From positions 5,565,001 to 5,629,000 of the forward strand of contig NC_063155.1 in the NCBI RefSeq assembly GCF_020921035.1: a stretch of 64,000 nt of DNA. Reading direction: 5' to 3'. Positions 47,501 through 59,300 of this stretch are shown here, in pieces. This DNA is from Rhodamnia argentea. Lineage: Eukaryota > Streptophyta > Magnoliopsida > Myrtales > Myrtaceae. The notes under the pieces are model-generated. The model ran no database searches, was not told the DNA's origin, and saw nothing but the letters and a program-made list of their open reading frames with translations. The first letter of the stretch is position 1. Each line of letters opens with the position of its first letter. The position numbers were made by a program, and so were the translations under genes.

Positions 47501-48985
47501 TGTCATTTCCCGATTGTTTCAGAGTTACAGAAAATGGTATCTGCGATGAACAACACACAAATAAGTTGAAGGCTTTCAAGAATTTCATTTCATAAGTCAA
47601 ATCTGATAAGGGTAAAAATGAGGGCGACTATATGGGCCAATAATCAAAGCACATAAGCAAAAACTGGGCTATTTGTACTCTGCTAATATATTAGCACAAG
47701 ACATCAACAAAATAGGAAAATCTACTCTGATTAATATATCAGCAGTAGCAAACTCCAAAAAACCATGTTGTGTTGCTCTCAAAGACTCGTATCCAATATA
47801 GAAAATAGAGTGAAGTATAGAAAAAAGCTTTGCATGTTATACTAACAAATATTTAACAACATTGTCCTTAACGAAGAGGCTGAAATGAATTTCAAAGTAG
47901 CAAAAGCATCAATACACGTGAACTTACGATTACTTCTATGAAGAGATAGAGATTATAATTGTATTTGGAAGACATTAACCATTAATCAAGTAAGTTGCAA
48001 AAGTACAGAAATGCTAATCAGCTCGCTCTTTCCAAATGAAAAGACGTTGCATATATGTAAACCTTTCTGCATATCACTACCTCTGTTGTACCTGATGCAA
48101 TCCTTCCGGAAGGTCTCACTTCAATTATCCTATTCCTGTTCAAAAGATCGCATAGAACAGCAAAAAGAAGGTTATGTGGACAGAATTTATGCTTTGTATC
48201 GCAATTGGATAGTCATGAAAAGCATTTTTACACAAAATAAAGTTACATTCTATGGTGATCAAACACTTCCGTAGGAGATGAAGTAGAGCCACATGGACTC
48301 TGCATCTCCGCTACGAACATAAGAAAAAGGGGATTTACTCTTTAAATACTCCAAGCATCCAAAGAAAAGCAATTTCTAATGCTCCTGATTTAAATGCGGG
48401 CAAACATGTAAAACCATAAACAGAAAAAACTTGCAGTGGTATGCCGATGAATTAATCCTGTAAGGTTAGTCAAAATCAGTAAGGCAAGAATCGTATGAAC
48501 TTGGTTTCAATGTTCTAAAAGCAAACACTAGGAACGAAGCAATAAAGATCATTCACATTGGCAAACAAAACCTCGAGACAAGCAAACCAAATAGAGAAAA
48601 ACGACAGTGAACTTAGAGAAATGAAAACAGCTTACATACACGATCACGATAGGCTTGACGGCACCAACAATTGACTCGATAAGTCCAGCAGATCCTCCGC
48701 GAACCTACAACGAGGAGGTCAAAGAACGATGAGCAACACGATCACCGATTGCTACGAGTCTTCACTGAATCGACCTTGAATTTGATTCTCACAGCAATAG
48801 GGCAGAGAGAGAGAGAGAGGAGAACGTTCTGAGGTACCTGCATATTGACGGAGCCATTGACGGCGAGGCGAACGCCGCGGTGAGAAATGGAGGAAGCGGA
48901 CTTCACGACGATCTTGCCGTCGAGAGGTTCCTGGCGATTCCATCAATGTCCGATCGTGATTCCGATGGAGAATCAAAGTGCGCGC

Positions 48986-49029
<44 letters not shown>

Positions 49030-49093
49030 GTACGGAAGGGCAATAGATGCGGCTCGGTCGAGAAAGCTTGATCTCGAGCGTTGCAGACGACAT
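44523..49093 (-). CDS. VPS26C: VPS26C (DSCR3-like) retriever/retromer-type subunit
   Basis: Eleven exons on the minus strand: 49034-49093, 48838-48930, 48640-48704, 48081-48135, 47451-47540, 46220-46304, 46029-46124, 45602-45786, 45435-45523, 44649-44748, 44523-44567. Their 963 bases give 320 residues in one frame. The protein has the double arrestin-like fold family blocks EIKLSRPSRIY, GKIVVKSASSISHRGVRLAV, RFYETFHGADINIQYLLTAD, EMVIFYITQDTQRHPLLPEL, SIDIHILRIESVLFGDRIVT and a C-terminal LPLELVRTR. It matches plant At1g48550. VPS26C acts in endosomal cargo retrieval with VPS35-type and VPS29 partners. Intron 7 uses a GC donor. An in-frame ATG at 49192 could add 33 residues. The 5' part is duplicated at 28779-30010. 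Confidence 0.95.
48988..49027 (+). repeat. (GA)n microsatellite in VPS26C intron 1
   Basis: A GA run in the 103 bp intron 1 of VPS26C, starting a few bases after the donor GTACAC. On the transcribed strand it is a CT tract that fills much of this short intron. Confidence 0.9.
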
Positions 49094-51341
49094 TGCGAGC
49101 TCCGGCGATGCAGCAAGAAATGGCAGTCCCCCGTCAATGGTGGCGGACTCGGGGACCGGCGTTGATGGGAAGCAAAACGACGGCGTTTCCACACGATCAA
49201 AATTAAGGAACCGGCCTTGACCGGTTCAGTTCCCGGTTTTGCATTGTGAACCAGTGAGAACCTATGTTACACGGACACGGGACACGACACGCCGACACGT
49301 GAATTCTCAAAAAGTAGAAAATTCCGACACGCTGGGAGACGTTTTATATTATATGTATATTTTGATATATACACGATAAATTATTGTTTTTATAATTTCA
49401 ACAATAATACATCGTGATGTCGAAACTATTATTAATCTCCTCCTTAGAAAGATCTCACAAAATATATCGGGTGTAGGCAAAACAAAATCATATCTTGCGA
49501 TAAAAAAATATATCATGTCAATAATTCAATTACATTTCATTTCAATAATCCATAAAACTTGGAGGGACAAAAAAAAAAAAATTCACGTAAGACAAAGACA
49601 CAAGTCGAACATACAATACGGTTTTGAGATCTTTAAGAGTTGTATGTCATATTATCAAGTGATATGTCCAAGCCGATTATGATCGCCTTATTCAATCAAT
49701 AAAGACAAAAGGCTAAAAGTGGGAACAAGACGGGAGCTGGGAGCAAAATTAAGTGGGGGAGACAGATGGGCGTACGCGATTCGCAAGCCAAGATGAAAGG
49801 CGGGTGAAATTGAGGAGATCCAAAACCCTTGTCTTAAGCGGTGGCGCGAACAGAGGAGATCCAAAACCCCCCTCTCGAGCGGAGGCGTGAGCAGAGGAGG
49901 GGAGCAGAGGAGGGATGCCTTGAGGCGGCGCGGCAAGAGAAGAGGTGCGAGCCGAGGCGCGAGCAGAAGGCACGAGCCGAGGTACGATTGAGGCGGCGAG
50001 CCGAGGCGTGAGCAGAAGCTAGTCGACGGTCGCGAGAGGGAGAGGCCGACGCGAGTAGAAGTCGGCGACGGCGGCAAGTCACGAGAGGCTAGTCGACAAT
50101 CGCGAGAGGGAGAGGGAGAGGGAGAGGTGAGACCGGCGACCGAGATGGATGAGTGAGAAATTAGGTCAAAATTGGGCGTTTTGCCTATTTTAACGTCGGA
50201 CACGCGAGTCCCTCGCGTGTTCGTGGAGTTGACCGCGAGTCCCGACTCGGACACGCGTTGACCGCGTGTCCGAGAAGAGTCCGGCGGCGTCCCGGCGTGT
50301 CGGACACGTGTCCAAGTCCGACACGTGTCCGACACGGAAAATATTTGCAAAACAACGAGTCCGTGTAACGTAGGTGAGAACCGCCTCGGACTAGTTTTTA
50401 GCCCTTCTTATTATACTTTGATTAAATGTAGATAGATACGTTGCAAATGAGTTTTGAACTTGAGAAGCTTGGGACATTCATCAATGCGTTAATCATTATG
50501 GGAGTGTTTTTAAAAAATAATAGAGACATTACTTGAAATAATCCTCTAGTTTAGAGTCAATTCTAAAATTAAAATGGTTCGATTTCGGATCGATTACTAA
50601 TTTCCAAATCAAGAACCAACTCTAATAGGATATGTTCCAAATTCTTCATTGGAGATCTACCCATTTTAGATTCAACCACCCTCACTTTTGGCATTGTCAT
50701 AAAATTCTCACACCTTCTATAAAATGATCAATTTTAACCTTAATTTATATAATTCATAACTGAAAGATCTAACCCAATCCCATTAAGATGTTAGCAGCTC
50801 GAAAGTCTTTCTAGATAAGATATGTCGCAGTTAGATAACTCGGTATAAACCATTCAGAGGTTTACTCACAATACAGATAGAACTCATACTTCATGAAAGA
50901 TACTAAGTTAATCACTTTAGCGGTAAATTCTGGACCTGTTAGAGCACTGAACACCAAGTATATGATCAAAATATGTTATAACGTGCGTATGCTGAACAAA
51001 ATCTGTTATTTCAATTGACGAAATTATTTCGACCAAAAAATTGACGAAATTATACAATTTCGGTCGGCATTCTTACTCGTCTCGATCTGGTTGGGCCGTC
51101 AATGCAATAGCCGGATCTGGTCCGTCAAATTTCACGACGAAACCCGGTTGCCGACGCGGCAAAACCTCATTGGCCAGAACCCAGAAACTGACGTGGCCTC
51201 ACTGGAACACATACGCACAAACGCGCTCCCCCAAATTCCCATTTAACCCCTGTCTTCACCGTCGACCACCACCCCCCTCCCAAAAATTCCGCCACCGCAC
51301 CTCCTCCTCGGCCACCCTCCAGCATACTCATCCGGACCACC
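49094..51341. promoter_or_regulatory. Shared divergent promoter region of VPS26C and HRD3A
   Basis: The two start codons point away from each other. They are 2248 bp apart here and 1134 bp apart in the duplicate, which lacks the hAT-like insert. The HRD3A side has a GC-rich leader of about 300 bp, and the start lies in CCACCATGCG. The region next to VPS26C is rich in GGAACCGG words. The strong conservation between the two copies reflects recent duplication, so it does not reveal regulatory elements. Confidence 0.5.
49262..50373 (-). mobile_element. hAT-like non-autonomous element with 8 bp target duplication
   Basis: 1112 bp. The terminal inverted repeat is CTATGTTACACGGAC at the left and the reverse complement of CTACGTTACACGGAC at the right. 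A perfect 8 bp duplication, GTGAGAAC, flanks it (49254-49261 and 50374-50381). The segmental duplicate keeps the unoccupied site (GTGAGAAC once, at 30169-30176). Both ends are packed with GGACACG/CGTGTCC subterminal words, as is common for hAT transposase-binding regions. No transposase is encoded. An open stretch of 220 codons (49688-50350, minus) is discussed in the findings. Confidence 0.9.
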
Positions 51342-54300
51342 ATGCGCGATCCGGGTCGCAACCTCCTCGTCTTTCTCCTCCTCCTCTCTCTCTACCCGCT
51401 AGCCCTCACCGCCCGCCCCTTCTTCCTCATACTCTCCCAGGACGACCTAAAGGACGTCTCCGCCGCCTCCCCAGACGAGCTCCTCGACTCCGCCGACTGG
51501 GACGAGTTCGGCGACTCCGAGTCCCGCTCCGAGGAGGAGTTGGATCCCGGCTCCTGGCGCCCGATCTTCGAGTCCGACGAGCCCCTCACCGTCGGATCCG
51601 ACCCGGAGGAGCTCTATTACTCTGGCGTGTCGAAGATGATGGCCGCCGCCAGCTCCGGCGAGGGGCGGCTGATGGAGGAGGCCGTATCGGAGTTCGAGGC
51701 CAGCGCCGCCGCGGGCTATGCGCACGCGCAGTCGGCGCTAGGGTTTCTGTACGGCACGGGGCAGATGAGGGATAGGAGCATGGGCAAGGCGTTTCTGTAC
51801 CACCATTTCGCTGCCGTTGGAGGGAATATGCAGTCTAAGATGGCGCTTGCTTACACTTATATGCGTCAAGATGTGAGTATTAAGCTCCATTGTTTGAATT
51901 ATATGTCATCATCACCTATAAGCAGATGGTCCATCTTTAATATCAATTCAACAAATACTGCCGTTTGCATTAGCTGTAGATGGTGTTATTAATTTGACGT
52001 TAAAGCTTTTGGTGTCTTCATTTCAAAGAGTAGATTACAAGTTGAATTTGTTGTTTGGATGCGAGGCTGATGTGGGTTGCTCGTAACATCTTAAGAGTTA
52101 GCTTAGTAGACCCTGTGAAAGTGGCTTTCGATGGACAGGAAGTTCGTAAGCTTTCCCTTGCAATTCTCACTACGATCACGTTTCTGTTATTTAGTAATTC
52201 TGGACTTATATGTGGGAAAATGAATTTGTTTATCCATGTGTTGTGGGAAGAATTTGGACACTGAAGAAAGTAGTAGAATTTGTTTTAAGATGGTCGTTTA
52301 AGTCGATGAGCTGATCCTCATTCTGATGGCTTTACAGATGTATGAAAAAGCAGTCAAGCTGTATGCCGAGTTAGCAGAGGTAGCTGTAAATAGCTTTTTA
52401 ATCACGAAGGAGTCTCCTGTTATAGAACCAATTAGAATTCACAATGGAGCTGAGGAGAATAAAGAAGCTCTGAGAAAGTCTCGAGGTGAGGACGATGAGG
52501 ACTTCCAGATATTGGAGTACCAGGCACAGAAGGGGAATGCAATTGCAATGTACAAAGTGGGGTTGTTCTATTATTTTGGCCTGAGAGGATTGAGGCGAGA
52601 CCATAAGAAAGCATTGTCATGGTTTCAAAAGGCTGTGGAGAAGGGCGAGCCAAGGTCAATGGAACTTCTTGGGGAGATATATGCTAGGGGAGCTGGAGTT
52701 GAGAGGAACTATACAAAGGCTTTTGAGTGGCTAAAGCTTGCCTCCAGACAGCAGCTTTACTCGGCTTATAATGGAATGGGTTATCTATATGTCAAAGGTT
52801 ACGGAGTGGAAAAGAAGAACTACACTAAGGTAAATTGGATTGATTGTTTCATAAGTGGATTTGTGTTAATACTTCCATTATATGTGAAAATTGGATCTCG
52901 GTTACCCTTGGCAAAGATGTTACTATTTGGGAACATTACTGTTACTATTTGGAAACATTAGTGTTACTGCCTCGTCTCATATCCCATGACTGCTTTGACT
53001 CTTGTTTCCTCAACACATTCAATGTACTCAAGTTCTTCTCATTAACTCATTAGTTTCTCTCTCTTGGATTACAATGTTGTTTGTTAATTGGAAAATTTTC
53101 TATGTTATGACTAAATGTTCTTGGAAAAGACAATTGCATGAATTGCCGACTCAAGGCCTCTAAGCTTTGACTACGAACTTCCCATATGCCCGTTTTATGT
53201 TTCCTTTAAATTTGTCTTTCCTCCTACAGTTGGTCTCTGATTCTTGACTTAGCTACATTAGGATAATTGTAGCAGGTGGTGCCAAGCAAATTTTTGTATG
53301 TCATCACTAGAATAAGTACTTTGGGAGTTACTATTTATTCGTTGATCACAACATTTCGTGATTGTTTTCTTCTTAATTCATGAAATCCTCATTCCTGTGA
53401 CTTGATAATCTTTTTCCTAGGCTTGTTCATTTGGTGCATTTGATTCGATTTGGCAAATGAGACATGGGTTCATAAAGAATCAACTTCTGAGCACTAGGTT
53501 TTCCTGTGTACATTCACAGTCCTTATTTGTGATGGCTGTGATGAGATCAATTACATATTATTTGCTCCTGACTTATAGTAATTCATTGCAGGCAAAGGAG
53601 TACTTTGAGAGGGCTGCTGAAAACAAGGAGGCTGGCGGGCACTATAACCTGGGGGTAATGTATCTTAAAGGCATTGGGGTAAGAAGGGATGTGAAGCTAG
53701 CGTGTGAATACTTCATAGTGGCTGCCAATGCAGGCCAACCCAAGGCATTCTACCAGCTAGCAAAAATGTTCCATACAGGTGTAGGGCTCAAGAAAAATCT
53801 TGCCCAGGTAGAACCTAAATACTTTGATTTGTGTGTTAGCAACTGTCTATCCTTGCATCATGCATCTATATATATGTAATATACTTTGAAATTTGTGGAT
53901 ATGCATGCATGTGTATCCTATCTTCACTTTTTGCTTAGTAATACGTAAAGATTGCAATGCCATACTTATCCTGTTTTCATATGTAAGGTCATATATCGAG
54001 CTGAATATTTGTAAGCTGAATTATATTTTCAGGCTACTACATTGTATAAGCTAGTTGCAGAGAGGGGACCGTGGGGCTCTTTGTCAAGATGGGCCCTTGA
54101 ATCATATTTAAAAGGCGATGTGGGCAAGGCATTCCTCTTGTACTCGAGGATGGCTGAGTTGGGCTATGAGGTGGCACAAAGTAATGCTGCATGGATTCTT
54201 GACAAGTATGGTGAGCGCAGCATGTGCATGGGGGAAGCAGGATTTTGCTCAGATGCAGAACGACACCAACGATCACATTATTTATGGTGGCAAGCTTCTG

Positions 54301-54763
54301 AGCAAGGCAACGAGCATGCTGCTTTGCTGATCGGAGATGCATACTATTATGGACGGGTATGTATTTCCAATAGATTGACTATAGGAAAGGATAAAAGATA
54401 AGTTTGTCTTTAGTGGACTCCTAACCTCTGGATGGAGTAGTTCAGGTCTACGGACCTGGATCTCACTTGAGTTGCCTTGGCTCTAATTGATCCTAATTGT
54501 TTTTGTCCTCTCTTAGGGTACCGAAAGAGATTATGAACGTGCAGCAGAGGCTTACATGCATGCGAAATCCCAATCTAATGCACAAGCCATGTTCAATCTT
54601 GGTTACATGCATGAACATGGCCAAGGTCTTCCTTTCGATCTTCATTTAGCAAAACGCTATTATGATCAAGCCCTTGAGAATGATCCTGCTGCAAAACTGC
54701 CTGTTTCGCTGGCCCTCACAAGCTTATATATACGGAAGAACTACGCAGACAGCTTCCTTGTAA

Positions 54764-54794
<31 letters not shown>

Positions 54795-55475
54795 TGTTTT
54801 TTTTAATTCAGAAAATATGTGTAGGCAAGAGTTATACTGCTTCAAGGAGGATTTCTTGCACCTGTTGGCAAATAGCCATCTTTGGCCCATAATTTTTGGG
54901 TTCCATATTAATGGATGGATGTGAAGAATTGCATCTACGCACGTTCATTCTTTATTTTCTGGTTTCCTTCCTATTTTTTCTAGTGCCACTAAATAAGCAA
55001 GTCTTGACCCTGGATTCCATGGGAAAGTACCGAAGAGACTTAAATCACTCTGGATTCCGCGGGAAAGTACCGAAGAGACTTAAATCACCTCGTTGATTAA
55101 CTCTGAAAAATAGTTTGGTATGAGGATCATACCTGTTGAGCTAGTATGTGCTGATAGTTGATTAGGGAGACACAGCTAGCTGATTAATTAATGTTTCTCT
55201 TGTTCCTAGGTCTGAGTCTGAATGATTAATATGGTGATTGGCTTCCTTTTCAGGTCAATTTGATTGATTCACTGCCTGAGGCTTATCCGAAGGTGGAAGC
55301 GTGGGTAGAAAACGTGATTTTGGAAGAAGGAAATGCCACGATACTCACGCTATTCGTCTGTCTACTTACCGTCTTGTATCTCCGTGAGCGGCAGCGCAGG
55401 CATGCCGCGGCAGTCATTGGTGAGGTTGGAGGGCAACGGCAGCCAATTGAGCCTGGTGTTCCTGGACTCAATTGA
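51342..55475 (+). CDS. HRD3A: HRD3A / SEL1L-type ERAD adaptor (EBS5)
   Basis: Six exons (51342-51872, 52338-52829, 53592-53807, 54033-54356, 54517-54759, 55254-55475) give 675 residues, against 678 in Arabidopsis At1g18260. An N-terminal signal peptide ([20 protein letters not shown]) is followed by an acidic stretch and about a dozen Sel1-like repeats. Examples are [40 protein letters not shown] and [22 protein letters not shown]-terminal membrane anchor ([14 protein letters not shown]) is followed by RERQRR. The protein sits in the ER membrane with its repeats in the lumen. It partners the HRD1 ubiquitin ligase and passes misfolded glycoproteins to it. Divergent to VPS26C and tail to tail with POT1. 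Exon 1 is duplicated at 31145. Confidence 0.97.
55011..55088 (+). repeat. Tandem duplication, 40 bp unit, in HRD3A intron 5
   Basis: TGGATTCCATGGGAAAGTAC and its continuation (55011-55050) is repeated at 55051-55088 with two or three changes. It lies about 170 bp before the last exon. Confidence 0.85.
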
Positions 55476-56323
55476 TCGCCGTTGTGACGTCCATTTCCTG
55501 TGTCCATGAGGTTCAACGTTAACTCTCGAGGGGGCAGCATGTGGGGTTTTTCATGATGTTTGTACAGCTGATTGTTTTCCTTTTTGTTCATTTAATGGTT
55601 GTCAATTTTTGTTTACTGAACATTGTTACGTAGAGAGAGAGAGAGAGAGAGTACATAGGAAGAGAAAACATAAGAAACAAGAGTTTGTCTTTTCTTCTTC
55701 ATAATTAACACAATTGTATTTTTAAGGTGTCTACTTACAATACAATGCCAATTTCAGCAGTACAAGATAGGAAAGGTCTTTTCAGTTTCTGCCCTTTTTC
55801 AGGGTAATGACGAGAGCACGTAGTTTTCCGTTCAACTTTGTACTTAGAAACTTAAAACTGCTGATTTTATTACTTCTAACTATGTACTTATCTTTTTCAA
55901 AATTATGAATTTTCTCGACTTTTTGAGCCTTTCAACTCTCGGGAGAGCCCTCACTTTTGCACCGTCTGAGTGCGCCCGATAAATTCGATGACTATTATGC
56001 CAGTGTCGTAGGATTTTCACTCAATTTGTTGGCAAAAGCACAGGCACAAAACGGTTGAGATGCGTTAAGATATCGCGCTTATGGTTATTACCATTGCCTC
56101 AACAGGGAAGCCTCGACTAAGACCTCAAAATTGCGCTTGTCAAAATGAGCTCCAAGTTCGTGAAGGATCGAGTTGAAAGTAATCCCAACAGGGAGAAAGA
56201 AAGGGGAAGAAAACCACAAAAAAAGAGAGTAGAATACGGACATACACCGATAACAGGCATAAGTGGTTCGGATATTTACATCTCTACTTCCTAACTGTAC
56301 TATTATTGAATAAGATCGAGCCT
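55476..56323. other. Intergenic DNA between HRD3A and POT1
   Basis: Both genes end here tail to tail. A (GA)n run lies at about 55634-55651 in the likely HRD3A 3' UTR. No gene is seen in the remaining bases. Confidence 0.5.
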
Positions 56324-59300
56324 TTAACCTGCCACCTTGGTGTCGAAAATTCGAAACCGACGGCTTCCCCAAACATCACTTTCATTAAGGTAGTAAGATT
56401 TGATACAACAAAAGACCCAGGGTGGGTCTCTGTCGGTATACTCAGTTCCCTTGCTGTCGTCATCTTCACTTAATCCGAGCAACTTGTTCATCCTCCTGTT
56501 CAAATCAGAAGCAGAAGGATGGCCATCGAAAAACTTTTCCTACAAAGGAACGACAAGAAAATGGTTTCAAGTTCCATACACCTAGAGTTTTAACCCATCT
56601 AGAACAAGATCAGGCATAGCCTAATTAAGAATATGCCGGGTCATTGGGCAAAGAAGAAAATTCCATAACAGCAAAAGACCAAGGTTATAAGCAATTCTAG
56701 AACACTAGTCTATCGACATATGCCTACTTCACCTTCTTTATGAAAATATTTTAGTTTACCAAGTAGGATTTTTCTCTTATTTAGTGAAAATACTAAACAT
56801 TTAAAATACTCTTGCTTTGTAAAAGTGCTATTGGGGTCAGACTTATAGACCTTGCCTGCAAAAGCAGAAAAGGCCAAAAAGAAGGTAGCAGGAAATGTCT
56901 GAAAACTCACCAGCAGCATTAACCTATACAAAAATGCAATCCTGGGAGTGAAAATCTCTTGTACTCTCCCTAAGTTAACTTTTTCCTTTTTCCAGTCAAG
57001 CTCTCTGCATAGAGAGGGGCCTCGACTGATTAAAGACAACGAGGCCTATTTGTGAAGATAAAACCCTTAATTTTCTTCTCGGGCTAGTTGGTAAACCTTT
57101 CACTTACTATTGCTAATAGAAAGTGATAATCAACATAGACGGCTACCAAGGAAATTCTGTTTCACTTCTTTATCATACCCCATCTTCAGCATACAGAAAT
57201 GCATGCACTCGAGCAGTTGGATCTTCGATAGTCAGCCTAACCCTATATGTCCCAACAGGAGAGAGGAAGTTCTCAGCTTCGCATGGAAATGCTGCCACAA
57301 CTCGTATCACACACTTAAACTTGGCAGTAACCTGGAAAGTACAAATTTCTGCTTAGGAAGAAGTAAACAGCTTTCTTAGTATGAGTTAACATTTTCCAAA
57401 ATAACAATAAGTCTCAAGCAGCTCTTCAAAGTGAGGAATCATTTCCAAGTCCCACAAAAAAACCTCATCTAAAGATGTGCGCAAACTAACATGCAACTTG
57501 ATCTAAATCTTTTTGCTCATCTACACTTAGGTGTACTAGATAATCAGCAATTGGGGCTCCAAGCACAAGGAATTTTTTTTCCCCAATCGATCTGTAGTGC
57601 GTACGTGTGCTGAGAAATTTCTTTCTATTTTTTTTTTTTGTGGGGGCAAAGTGCTGAGAAATTGAAGTGTTTCCATAAGAAACAACTAAATCAGAATATC
57701 ACAACACAGGAAAAGTGCTGCATTGACATCTAGAAAACTATTTAGCAAGATTACACTAGGTAGCACTATGAAAGGATATAATTAATCAATGGTTGAGGGC
57801 ATGCATAGAAGTAACCATCTCATTATGTAGAATATGATCAGTGATAAAAAGGGAAAAATCAATAGACTATAAATCATTGACACTTCTTCAATTCAACAAC
57901 CAATTTCTAACTCAGGAGATTGACTCGTCCTAACAGCATTTCAGTGACTAAAGCAGCTAGGTGTCACCTCAAAGTGACTTAAAAGATTCCAGGCAGCTTT
58001 CAAAGAATTATATATTCAATATGCAACATTATTCTTCACAAGAGGATTGAACTTATAGAACTGCATAATTTACCTCAGGATAGGTGAGAACATCCCTTAA
58101 TGTAACAGGCAGCACATGATCATGCTCAACCTCTGATAGAGTTAAAATTCATCAAGATTATGGGTGAACAGTCCTCATAATTACAGAAGCTGTAAAGCGA
58201 AAAATTGAAATTCCTGATTCTGATGTACATTGGGAACTTATGTTGATGAACCAAACAAACAGATGCATCCTGGATTAATTTAAACTAAATGAGTTATACC
58301 CAAATTAACTAATATGACCATTCTGCAATTCTCTATGGCGACAATACCGCCATTTACTCAAGTGAAAAGATATTTTTGCTTAGGGAAAAGATAAGGTCCT
58401 GTTTGGTTTGACTTTAAGTCATTAATTTTGGGGTCATTAAGTGCTAAAATACATGCATCTCTAGGAATTTTAGGTGTTTAACAATTTAGATATGATCTCT
58501 AAAAATAAAATGGTGAAAGTTAAAAGCAAAAGCCTCACCAAACACCCACACATCTCTTTTTTTGTCCAGGCCACAAGGGACAAGACAAATTGATTGATGA
58601 TTATATAATTGCAGACATGTAGAAAACGGTGTAGCAGAATTCCTATCCGAGTGCTGAAGCAGCAGCAGTACTCCAGCAGAGGACTAGACAGTACATCATG
58701 AGAGAACAATCTTTCTATGGATGTCAAATAGTGCATGCCTGCAATCCTAAAACAGGGCCGTAGTAACAGTTGACCACATAAAAAGAGATCAAACCTGTAA
58801 CTGTCGATGGTGCAGGAAAGCAAGACCACGGCATGCGACCCCATTTCTCTGACAATCGTTCTTCATAACACCTGAATTATCCAAGGTAATTGAGGAATTA
58901 ACCAAAAATCTGCCAAAAGGAAACCTTTAAATTGCCATTTGCTGTGTTGACCTTTGGCAACCCAACACGTAGCGGTCCTCCTTAGGCACATAACGAAGTT
59001 TTGTGAAGGGCATCAAGACACCGCGCCAAAGCCCTGCATGGACTTCACAGACGATATTGAGAAAGTTTAACCAAGTGCCAGTCTTCAAGAAACCAAGACC
59101 AAGATTTTTGTTGCCTTCACCCAACACCACCGTCAGGACACTCCCAACAGAGGGAAAGGTACAGAGTATGTCTCTAGGCAGTGGCTCTTTTCCCAAATGT
59201 AATGGGAGTGGATTGTCCATCTCATCAGTCATCCTGTGTTTTGCAAAGGATGTAAATAACTCTGGTCCAATAGCACAAAAATAATAAATATCTTGTGAGT

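Larger units (their letters stand above)
47860..51913. repeat. Segmental duplicate B (parental copy, with hAT-like insert)
   Basis: Parental block of the 2.94 kb duplication at 28779-31714. It lies inside the intact genes: the left edge falls in VPS26C intron 4, and the right edge is 41 bases into HRD3A intron 1. Without the 1112 bp insertion and its 8 bp duplication, the length equals that of copy A to within a few bases. It is the likely source because both genes continue beyond its edges. Confidence 0.95.

Noticed and set aside
51041-51775. 244-residue open frame overlapping HRD3A exon 1
   Set aside because: A shadow frame of a GC-rich exon. HRD3A in the other frame has a signal peptide and Sel1 repeats and is spliced correctly.
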